NCBI GenBank assembly: GCA_023416585.1
Contig: JAEZHM010000041.1
Coordinates: 1-5,708 of the forward strand
Length of the DNA stretch: 5,708 nucleotides
Direction: 5' to 3'
From: Bacillota bacterium
GTDB taxonomy: Bacteria > Bacillota > Clostridia > Christensenellales > Aristaeellaceae
In this document: positions 1-5,604 of the stretch, piece by piece
Layout of the letters: each line of letters opens with the position of its first letter
Numbering within the stretch: position 1 is the stretch's first letter
Translations under genes and position numbers: made by a program
Notes under the pieces: generated by a model
Database searches by the model: none
The model's input: the letters and a program-made list of their open reading frames with translations, nothing else
Told to the model about the DNA's origin: nothing

Positions 1-2
1 CT

Positions 3-998
3 ATTGGTAATCACTATATAACAGAGGTAGTGATTCCATTTACGCTTTCAACAGATAACAAAGATATTGAAGGTAAAATGCAAGGTAACAGATTTTTTCT
101 TACAAGATCTGATGTGAAAGCTAATTGCCTGAAGGTTAATGGCGAAAGACGGGTATTATTACCATGTAAAGAAAACTGGCTATATTTTAAATTGTATGGA
201 TACAGTAAACGAAAAAATGAGCTTATAGCTGTCCTTTATGAACAATTGGAGCAATTAATAACTGATAATAAAGCATCAAATTACTTCTTTATTCGTTATG
301 CTGATCCAGAGCCTCATTTGCGGGTACGAGTAAAGTCTGCAAATAATGAATTAGCTAATGTATTTGAAATCTTAATGGCCCTATTTGAAAAAGCACGGAT
401 GAGTGGATTGGTTTCTAAAGTGGAAATAGATACTTATGAAAGAGAAACTGGAAGATATGGTGGCACTGAATTAATAGAAAAGGCAGAAGAGTATTTCTAT
501 TTTGAAAGCCGTATGGTGATGAAGATAATTTCTACGCAGCATAAGGAAAGGTCATATTATAATTTTGACTATATTGGTGTATCATTTATTGTTATGGCTT
601 TAAATGCGTTTAGACTGTCTTTTGTAAAAATAGAAGCTTTTCTGAGTTCTGTAAGTAACCAGAATGCATTTAGAAAAGAATTTAAAGAAGATAGAAAAAT
701 GTTTATTAATGCTGTAGATATTATGAATCAGTGGAAAGAAATTCGTACGTTGATCAATTATCCTGAAGTATATGATAATTTAATGGAGCTTTCCATAAAA
801 TTAACAGAATATGCAGATGCAGTATATAAGATTGATAAAGAAGGAATGCTTACTAATTCTATACAAGATATAGCAAGCAGCATTATACATATGTTTTGTA
901 ATCGGCTTATAGGTAATAATACATGGGAAAGAAAAGTGTATGCATTAGCAAGACATGGGACATATAGTTTGAAAGGAATTTTGATGCATAGAAAGTAA
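3..998 (+). CDS. lanB: Class I lanthipeptide dehydratase LanB, C-terminal part (5' end outside window)
   Basis: The reading frame is open to the left edge. Nine codons (I-G-N-H-Y-I-T-E-V) precede the GTG at 30, which is therefore internal and not a start. What is visible is 331 residues, about the last third of a LanB, which is usually near 1000 residues. The end of the glutamylation domain (motif EVVIPF) is followed by the elimination (SpaB_C-type) domain from about nt 177. Typical motifs are WLYFKLYG, FFIRYADPEPHLRVRV (nt 285-332, with the conserved arginines), ERETGRYGG (about nt 438-463) and SIIHMFCNRLIG, whose His at nt 888-890 matches the elimination-domain His known from NisB. In this family the N-terminal domain glutamylates Ser/Thr of the precursor from glutamyl-tRNA(Glu), and this domain removes glutamate to give Dha/Dhb. 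The C-terminus is intact. The gene ends 110 nt before the precursor gene, its presumed substrate. Confidence 0.93.
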   Translation: MGNHYITEVVIPFTLSTDNKDIEGKMQGNRFFLTRSDVKANCLKVNGERRVLLPCKENWLYFKLYGYSKRKNELIAVLYEQLEQLITDNKASNYFFIRYADPEPHLRVRVKSANNELANVFEILMALFEKARMSGLVSKVEIDTYERETGRYGGTELIEKAEEYFYFESRMVMKIISTQHKERSYYNFDYIGVSFIVMALNAFRLSFVKIEAFLSSVSNQNAFRKEFKEDRKMFINAVDIMNQWKEIRTLINYPEVYDNLMELSIKLTEYADAVYKIDKEGMLTNSIQDIASSIIHMFCNRLIGNNTWERKVYALARHGTYSLKGILMHRK

Positions 999-1007
999 AC
1001 CTATATT

Positions 1008-1036
1008 TATATTGAATATAAGAGTTAAGTTATAAT
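1008..1036 (+). promoter_or_regulatory. Possible lanA promoter
   Basis: A perfect TATAAT lies at 1031-1036 in the 110-nt gap between lanB and lanA. The -35 region at 17-nt spacing is poor (TATATT, 1008-1013), and TTGAAT at 1012-1017 is too close (13 nt). A weak -35 would fit an activator-dependent promoter, but no NisR-like (TCT-N8-TCT) or SpaR-like box could be identified upstream. The inferred transcript would start near 1043 and carry a leader of about 65 nt. In this AT-rich gap a chance TATAAT is quite possible. Confidence 0.35.
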
Positions 1037-1060
1037 TATTTTATTTAATTCTTTAAAACG

Positions 1061-1082
1061 CTCTTTCAGATAGGGTAAAGAG
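1061..1082 (+). promoter_or_regulatory. 5' leader hairpin before lanA
   Basis: CTCTTT (1061-1066) pairs with AAAGAG (1077-1082) around the loop CAGATAGGGT. It has no U tract, so it is not a terminator. It sits 11 nt upstream of the ribosome binding site. The loop is complementary to a single-stranded stretch of the hairpin downstream of lanA (see findings). A role in mRNA stability or translation is inference. Confidence 0.4.
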
Positions 1083-1095
1083 AAAATATAAATAA

Positions 1096-1103
1096 AAGGG
1101 GTG
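1096..1103 (+). promoter_or_regulatory. lanA ribosome binding site
   Basis: AAGGGGTG, close to the consensus AAGGAGGTG, lies 5 nt before the ATG at 1109. It fixes the start of the precursor peptide, whose N-terminus (MSSFNDFDLD) also matches known leaders. Confidence 0.75.
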
Positions 1104-1108
1104 TTAAA

Positions 1109-1348
1109 ATGAGTTCTTTTAATGATTTTGATCTTGATATCGTAAAAATCGCAAAATCAGAAGTAATAACTCCACAAGCCTGCGATGGCTGGGAAGCAGG
1201 TAGCACTGGTAGTAGTCAAATATCACCGATTACTCAAAGTGTGTCATGCTTTACTTTAGCTTCTTGTTATCAAACTATTGGTGATTGTACTTCTACTGGT
1301 CCCAGTCAATATGATACTTGTATGACAAATGTGTCAAGATGTGAGTAG
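1109..1348 (+). CDS. lanA: Class I lanthipeptide precursor peptide LanA with a long six-Cys core
   Basis: This 79-residue peptide is the substrate of LanB, LanC and LanT. The leader is residues 1-23. It carries the class I recognition box FDLDIV (residues 7-12, equivalent to the FNLD box of nisin) and ends VITPQ, the same -4 to -1 residues as subtilin (ITPQ), so cleavage is predicted between Q23 and A24. Leader identity to subtilin is high by eye (MSKFDDFDLDVVKVSK against MSSFNDFDLDIVKIAK). The 56-residue core is far longer than nisin (34) or subtilin (32) and has 6 Cys, 10 Ser and 8 Thr. Core Cys are at positions 2, 24, 30, 37, 48 and 55. It lacks the SLCTPGC and TGALMGC-type lipid II-binding rings of nisin-like peptides, so neither structure nor activity can be read from known members. 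It lies between lanB and the exporter gene, with a promoter-like box upstream and a hairpin downstream. Confidence 0.93.
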   Translation: MSSFNDFDLDIVKIAKSEVITPQACDGWEAGSTGSSQISPITQSVSCFTLASCYQTIGDCTSTGPSQYDTCMTNVSRCE

Positions 1349-1392
1349 TAAGCCCTTTTAGTATACATATTAAAATAACCATTATTTAATTG

Positions 1393-1442
1393 ATTGAAAT
1401 CCTGGAAAGAGAAAGCTCTACCCTATCTTCTGGGATTTCAAT
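1393..1442 (+). terminator. Stem-loop after lanA (partial terminator or processing hairpin)
   Basis: ATTGAAATCC (1393-1402) pairs perfectly with GGATTTCAAT (1433-1442). The stem continues through two G-U pairs and GAA/TTC to about 15 pairs. Its loop holds a mini-hairpin AGAG-AAAG-CTCT (1408-1419) and the single-stranded ACCCTATC (1420-1427). It starts 45 nt after the lanA stop. The following bases (TTATAAGG) are a poor U tract, so termination may be incomplete, like the read-through hairpin known after nisA, or the stem may protect an abundant lanA mRNA end. Confidence 0.55.
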
Positions 1443-1474
1443 TTATAAGGTACAAAAGAGTAGAAGATAAATAA

Positions 1475-1660
1475 AGCAACTTTTACTGGAACATTATAAG
1501 GGGTCATAGTCCAATAACTCTTAAAAATATTGCAGATGTATAATTAGTTATCGTTGTATTTAGCTAATATCAATATATCGTAATCATATTCTTTAAGAAA
1601 GACGAAAATGCTTGACACGAGGTGTTTTACTTTTGGCTAATGATATTGTGAATTAATAGC
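1475..1660 (+). pseudogene. Possible remnant of an AraC-type regulator (weak)
   Basis: No open frame survives. Short pieces in all the forward frames resemble the AraC/XylS DNA-binding domain in the expected order: IIRGHSPITLKNIADV (nt 1493-1540, like the first helix-turn-helix, then a stop); LSLYLANI (1548-1571, another frame); FFKKDEN (1589-1609, back in the first frame, like FKKETG); LLLANDIVN (1627-1653, third frame, like the A-x-x-LLL segment). Spacing between pieces departs from the family by several codons, so insertions and deletions must be assumed. The first piece is the most convincing. If real, it was part of a regulator gene now dead. Chance similarity in AT-rich DNA is the main alternative. 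Confidence 0.22.
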
Positions 1661-1677
1661 CTTCTTACAATTATTTA

Positions 1678-1730
1678 GATAAGACGACTTTGTATCTTTT
1701 ATCATATAATAGATACAAAGCTTCGTTATC
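1678..1730. repeat. Long imperfect inverted repeat in the intergenic gap
   Basis: CTTTGTATCT (1688-1697) and AGATACAAAG (1711-1720) form a perfect 10-bp stem. Inside it, TTAT (1699-1702) and ATAA (1706-1709) add 4 bp after a T-T mismatch, around the loop CAT. Outside it, GATAA (1678-1682) and TTATC (1726-1730) extend the symmetry past an unpaired 5-nt step on each side. No T tract follows on either strand, so it is not a standard terminator. It could be an operator, the core of a small palindromic repeat element, or a rearrangement scar. Only one copy is present in the window. Confidence 0.5.
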
Positions 1731-1962
1731 CTTGAGATTACAATGGTTGACCCTTTTATGATGGAACGGTTTTTTTATCTTACCTGTTGGCAAAATAAGG
1801 CTATCCTTAGCTCTTGATTACAAAATCGTATTATCTTATGACTGATTGGATGGTAATATAGGTATGATTGTTAATTTGCGACAGTCTTTACCGGACTTTA
1901 ATGTGTACGGATAGGTTCTCTCTATTTACGAAATACTACTCTAATTTTAATAAAGAGCATAG
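1731..1962 (+). other. Stretch without a recognisable gene
   Basis: All forward frames are interrupted within about 25 codons, and no candidate has both a ribosome binding site and a start. Fragments such as DPFMMERFFYL (nt 1749-1781), LALDYKIV (1807-1830) and DGNIGM (1849-1866) vaguely recall the N, G and following boxes of a histidine kinase ATPase domain and come in the right order. They lie in two frames, are interrupted by stops and lack the glycine pattern, so no call is made. The stretch looks like decayed coding DNA rather than a functional leader. Confidence 0.4.
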
Positions 1963-2103
1963 CATTACAAGGAATATTTTGTAATTAGTATAAAATTATC
2001 CAGAAGAATAGGCGATGTAGATACTAATTATGAATACAATGTAAATTATCGTTATGAAAAGAATGTTGTTAAGCTGATGGGTGAGAAAATAAAGGATAAC
2101 TAA
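1963..2103 (+). pseudogene. Possible 3' remnant of an unrecognised gene
   Basis: The frame is open for 46 codons after a TAG at 1960-1962 and ends at TAA 2101-2103, with a second TAA directly after it. It has no usable start codon or ribosome binding site near its 5' end. The composition is protein-like and charged, ending EKNVVKLMGEKIKDN, and differs from the stop-rich sequence just upstream, as expected of the tail of a truncated gene. The family is not recognised. It could equally be a chance open stretch in AT-rich DNA. It ends 120 nt before the exporter gene. Confidence 0.25.
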
Positions 2104-2212
2104 TAAAATCAACAAGATACTTGGAATATTTAAATATATCAGTGATTTTGCATGTGTAATATGTTTTCTTATTTTTATTTTTTGAAACGTATGTTTATAT
2201 CATAAAAGAGTT

Positions 2213-2217
2213 GGTGA
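2213..2217 (+). promoter_or_regulatory. lanT ribosome binding site
   Basis: GGTGA lies 6 nt before the ATG at 2224 and supports this start over the in-frame ATG at 2281. No convincing -35/-10 pair was found in the 120 nt upstream, so whether lanT and lanC have their own promoter or depend on read-through from lanA is open. Confidence 0.6.
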
Positions 2218-2223
2218 TATTGT

Positions 2224-4044
2224 ATGTATAATAGATGTAAAAAATTTTTTCGGAAATTTAAATTGGCAATTAACTACCTAATGCGTGTTTTAAAATTATT
2301 AAAAAGAGCAGGAAGGATATATATTATACTAATTGTTTTTTTTGCTTTAATATTTAGTGTTACTCCTAGTATTTCTGTATTAATTATGAAAGAGATTATA
2401 AACACTTTACAAATCTCAATGAGTAGTTTTAGTTATATATTTAAATTATTAATTATTTATATATTTATTGATGTGGTACAAGCTTTTACATATTTATTTT
2501 CCCAATATTGTGAAAGTAAGTTTCAAATGAAGGGTTCATTAATAATAAATATGTCCATACTTGAAAAGGTGAAAGAATTTTCATTGCAAGATTTTGAGGA
2601 TTCTGAGACATATGATTTACTAAAAAGAGCTATGAAGGTGGATTTTACACGTATATTTAGCTTTTTTAAATCATTTGTTCTTTTAATTCAATCATCTATT
2701 AATATTATATTATTTGCAACAATTGTAATATCATGGAAATGGTGGATTATCCCCATCATTTTAATCATTCCTTTAATTAATACAATATTTACTGCTTATT
2801 TTGGTAAAAAACAATTTTTAATAATTAAAAATAGAGCGGGAAAAGAACGAAAGTCCTGGTATTATCAATATCTATTAACTAATGATATTGCTTTTAAAGA
2901 AATAAAAATATTTAATCTTGGTGAATATTTGAGGAATAGATATAAAAAACTTTATAAGCAGTTTATTGATCAAGATATTAACATACTAAATAAAAGAACT
3001 AAGACTCAAACATTTTTACTTGTCCTAGAAGAAATTATAAACTCGTTAATTTTAATTTTTATTATTCTGAAAGCATTTATGGGAGAAATCTTACTGGGGG
3101 ATTTAAATACTTATACACGTAGTATATCCAGTGTTAAGTCTTATACACAAAATTTTTTAGGTCAAATAAATTTAATATATGAAAATGTATTATATATTGG
3201 TCAATATTTTGAATTTATTAATAAAACATGTTCTTCGGAAATCCTAGAAGTAGAAGGAGAACAAACAGAAGAGAACTTTTGTACAATATCTTCAATAGAA
3301 ATAAAAAATTTAGCTTATAAATATGAAGGGCAAAATCATTATGCATTGAAGGAACTAAACCTAAAAATCGAAGGAAATAGCCTTGTCGCTTTTATTGGTG
3401 TAAATGGATCCGGTAAATCTACATTAGTAAAGATATTATCTACACTTTATCAAGATTATCAAGGTGATATTTTCTTTGGAGAGCATGAATTAAAAACGCT
3501 GAAGCTTCATGATGTTAGGGAAAAAATAGGGATACTTTATCAAGATTTTGTTCGCTATGAACTTTCTGCAAGAGAAAATATTGTATTTGGTAGTTTGTCT
3601 AAGTTAGAAAACTCTTCAGAGATAGAAAAGATAATTAATAACGTAGGATTAAAAAAACGAATCAATGATTTAGATATGCAACTTGGATTTTGGTTTGATG
3701 ATGGGGTGCAACTTTCAGGAGGGGAATGGTTAAAAGTTGCCTTAGGAAGGGCATTTATCAGAGATGCCGAATTATACATATTAGATGAACCAAATGCTTC
3801 ACTAGATGCTATATCAGAGAAAACAATACTAAAAGCTTTCAAAGAATTAGTGAAAGGTAAGATTGGTATAGTTGTCTCGCATAGAATCGCAAGTATTAAA
3901 GATATTGTAGATAAGATGGTTGTATTCCACAATGGCTCTATTGAAGCTATTGGTTCTCATGAAGAACTTTTAATAAAATCTCGAACCTACAAAGAACTAT
4001 TTTATGATGAAATTGCTGAAAATCAGAGCTCTAACATATCCTAA
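2224..4044 (+). CDS. lanT: Lanthipeptide ABC exporter LanT (fused membrane and ATPase domains)
   Basis: This 606-residue half-transporter is the size usual for NisT/SpaT and has no N-terminal C39 peptidase, as expected in class I systems where a separate protease cuts the leader. It would export the modified precursor at the cell membrane as a homodimer. Membrane segments lie near residues 31-55, 72-93, 148-170, 172-192 and 262-285, with a weaker sixth after 286. A cytoplasmic loop contains DFEDSETYDLLKRA (123-136), typical of this subfamily. The ATPase domain is complete: Walker A GVNGSGKST (392-400), Q-loop Q440, signature LSGGE (497-501), Walker B with LDEP (520-523), D-loop ASLDA (525-529) and H-loop H553. 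No frameshift is seen. It follows the decayed gap and precedes lanC by 54 nt, probably in one transcript. It looks more AT-rich than the lanB fragment. Confidence 0.93.
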   Translation: MYNRCKKFFRKFKLAINYLMRVLKLLKRAGRIYIILIVFFALIFSVTPSISVLIMKEIINTLQISMSSFSYIFKLLIIYIFIDVVQAFTYLFSQYCESKFQMKGSLIINMSILEKVKEFSLQDFEDSETYDLLKRAMKVDFTRIFSFFKSFVLLIQSSINIILFATIVISWKWWIIPIILIIPLINTIFTAYFGKKQFLIIKNRAGKERKSWYYQYLLTNDIAFKEIKIFNLGEYLRNRYKKLYKQFIDQDINILNKRTKTQTFLLVLEEIINSLILIFIILKAFMGEILLGDLNTYTRSISSVKSYTQNFLGQINLIYENVLYIGQYFEFINKTCSSEILEVEGEQTEENFCTISSIEIKNLAYKYEGQNHYALKELNLKIEGNSLVAFIGVNGSGKSTLVKILSTLYQDYQGDIFFGEHELKTLKLHDVREKIGILYQDFVRYELSARENIVFGSLSKLENSSEIEKIINNVGLKKRINDLDMQLGFWFDDGVQLSGGEWLKVALGRAFIRDAELYILDEPNASLDAISEKTILKAFKELVKGKIGIVVSHRIASIKDIVDKMVVFHNGSIEAIGSHEELLIKSRTYKELFYDEIAENQSSNIS

Positions 4045-4085
4045 ATCATATATATTACTAAAATAATATAAAAACTATATGATAT

Positions 4086-4093
4086 GAGGTGAT
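4086..4093 (+). promoter_or_regulatory. lanC ribosome binding site
   Basis: GAGGTGAT, a strong Shine-Dalgarno match, lies 5 nt before the ATG at 4099. A second in-frame ATG at 4108 is less well placed. The 54-nt lanT-lanC gap shows no terminator. Confidence 0.7.
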
Positions 4094-4098
4094 GATTT

Positions 4099-5394
4099 AT
4101 GATTAATATGTCAAAAATATATGAAGATGTTGCTCAAAAGTCAAGTCTGAGTAATGATGTCTTAAACCAATTTGCTGAGCAAAATAATATTTTCTTTAAA
4201 AGTATAAATAACGATATAGAAGATATTACATCACACGAAGCTGTGGATATATTATCATTATTAATATATTCTAATAAGTATTTTAAGTCAGAATCAGAAT
4301 GGGAAAGACTGGTATACTGTTGTTTGGACAAAATAAGGGATGGAATTTATAATAATGAGTTCAATTCTATTTCAGCTTTTTCAGGACTAACTTATGTAAA
4401 TTTTATTGTAAGAGAATTAACATTAAAAGTCCTTGACTTAAAAAAATTCATGAAAAGTTTAGATTATTTATTAAATAATACTGTGTATTCTTACTTGCGT
4501 TTGCCAGAAGGGTCGAGATTTTATTCTGAAAACAGTTTTGAATTAATGACTGGATTATCAGGAGTACTAAGATATTGTTTGGACAATGACAATGATGAAC
4601 AATATAGTTTATTGACCAATGACATAGTTAACACCTTTGTAAAAAACATACATCCTAAGATAGTTTTGGGATATACTGTGCCTGGATGTCATTATTATCC
4701 ATCAAGAATAGAAAGTAAATATATGGACACACCTGCTATAAATGGATGCATAAACTATAGTTTATCACATGGTATGGGAGGACCATTATGTGCTCTATCC
4801 CTAGCACATAAAAAATGTGGATATTCAAAAGAAATAATTGAAATAATAGAAAAGCTGATTTTGGAATATTTAGATTCATACTATTATGTTAATAATATCG
4901 CATACTGGCCAGGAAGAATAACCTTTGAACAATACATAGGTCAAAAAAAAATTAATTTTCTTCCTAATCGAATGAGCTGGTGCTATGGATCCGTAGGTAT
5001 TCTGTATGCATTATATGTGGCAGGCAAGGAGTTTTCTAACGAAAAAATAAATGAGTTTTCTCTTAATGAAATGGAAAAGATCGCGGGATTAGATACATCA
5101 CAATATCTATTAAATTCTCCCATTGTATGTCATGGAATATCAGGTGTTGCTCTTATTATGAGAAAAATGTATAATGATACTCAAAATAATATATTTGCCC
5201 AAAAGGTAAGTGAACTCACTGATTATTTGATATATAATTTTACATATAAGGACATCGAAAACAGTTCTCTATCCGACTTGAATAAGATTCCAATGTATGA
5301 TTATCTAGAAGGCTATACTGGAATTTTACAAACAATTTATTCTTTGGTGAATAACATGAATAATGTTAATGAGAAACGTCTTCTGATTTTGTAA
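4099..5394 (+). CDS. lanC: Lanthipeptide cyclase LanC
   Basis: This 431-residue protein is complete and near the family's usual length (NisC is slightly over 400). LanC enzymes add Cys thiols to dehydrated Ser/Thr, making lanthionine and methyllanthionine rings, using a zinc ion. The zinc ligands are present: C295 in RMSWCYG, and C344-H345 in VCHGISG. The Arg four residues before the first Cys (R291, NisC R280) and the catalytic His in SLSHGMGG (H224, NisC H212) are also there. The position of the conserved Asp (NisC D141, usual motif YD-x-x-x-G-L-x-G) holds Glu here: FELMTGLSG, E148. The C-terminal motif YLEGYTGILQTIYSL shows that the fold is complete. It is co-directional with lanT and most likely co-transcribed. 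No other biosynthetic gene follows it. Confidence 0.94.
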   Translation: MINMSKIYEDVAQKSSLSNDVLNQFAEQNNIFFKSINNDIEDITSHEAVDILSLLIYSNKYFKSESEWERLVYCCLDKIRDGIYNNEFNSISAFSGLTYVNFIVRELTLKVLDLKKFMKSLDYLLNNTVYSYLRLPEGSRFYSENSFELMTGLSGVLRYCLDNDNDEQYSLLTNDIVNTFVKNIHPKIVLGYTVPGCHYYPSRIESKYMDTPAINGCINYSLSHGMGGPLCALSLAHKKCGYSKEIIEIIEKLILEYLDSYYYVNNIAYWPGRITFEQYIGQKKINFLPNRMSWCYGSVGILYALYVAGKEFSNEKINEFSLNEMEKIAGLDTSQYLLNSPIVCHGISGVALIMRKMYNDTQNNIFAQKVSELTDYLIYNFTYKDIENSSLSDLNKIPMYDYLEGYTGILQTIYSLVNNMNNVNEKRLLIL

Positions 5395-5547
5395 AAAAAC
5401 TATGTTCTATGATTATGGTGTGGTGAAATTGCTGTTCCGGAGGAATGAAAACTGCTTGTCGTAAAAGGAGAAACAGAAAATTAATAAGTTGCATTATGCA
5501 AGTTTTCTCGCTTTATAGAAAAGTTCTTAATATAGAGGAAAGGACAG
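5395..5547. other. Intergenic boundary after lanC
   Basis: This stretch shows no convincing gene and no clear terminator for the lan transcript. A near-palindrome GCATTATGC lies at about 5493-5501. A 43-codon frame (5445-5576) starts with ATG, but the GGAGG before it is only 1 nt away, and it runs through the terminator of the opposing gene, so it is not called. Base composition looks less AT-rich than lanT and lanC, as at an island edge. Confidence 0.4.
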
Positions 5548-5572
5548 AAAAATTGCCTGCACTTAGGCAGGC
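5548..5572 (-). terminator. Rho-independent terminator of the convergent gene
   Basis: On the minus strand, GCCTGC-CTAAGT-GCAGGC forms a perfect 6-bp GC-rich stem with a 6-nt loop, followed by AATTTTTC. It lies 32 nt after the stop codon of the minus-strand gene. On the + strand the hairpin is followed by ATAAGAAA, so it is not a good intrinsic terminator for lanC. Confidence 0.85.
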
Positions 5573-5604
5573 ATAAGAAACAGACGACTGTAGTTTTAAA
5601 AGGT

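Noticed and set aside
30..32. GTG at 30 as the start of a 322-residue protein
   Set aside because: The frame is open upstream to the window edge and the upstream residues (GNHYITEV) continue the LanB motif, so this is an internal codon.
1050..1064. NisR-like TCT-spacer-TCT box before lanA
   Set aside because: The spacing is 9 rather than 8 and the site is downstream of the likely -10 box, where an activator site would not be expected.
1612..1641. TTGACA (1612-1617) as a promoter -35 box
   Set aside because: The only -10 candidate (GCTAAT at 18-nt spacing) is weak and no gene starts downstream for 580 nt. It lies within the apparently decayed stretch.
1749..1866. Histidine kinase-like fragments (ERFFYL, LALDYKIV, DGNIGM)
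   Set aside because: The order is suggestive of a LanK ATPase domain, but the glycine-rich boxes are absent, two frames and a stop are needed, and the matches are too short to call.
3555..3932. 125-codon minus-strand frame
   Set aside because: It lies wholly inside the ATPase domain of lanT, has no recognisable motif, and is antisense to well-conserved coding sequence.
4134..4331. 65-codon minus-strand frame
   Set aside because: It is antisense to the N-terminus of lanC, with no supporting features.
5445..5576. 43-codon + strand frame after lanC, with GGAGG before its ATG
   Set aside because: The Shine-Dalgarno sequence is only 1 nt from the ATG, the peptide is a basic sequence with no recognisable family, and the frame runs through the opposing gene's terminator.
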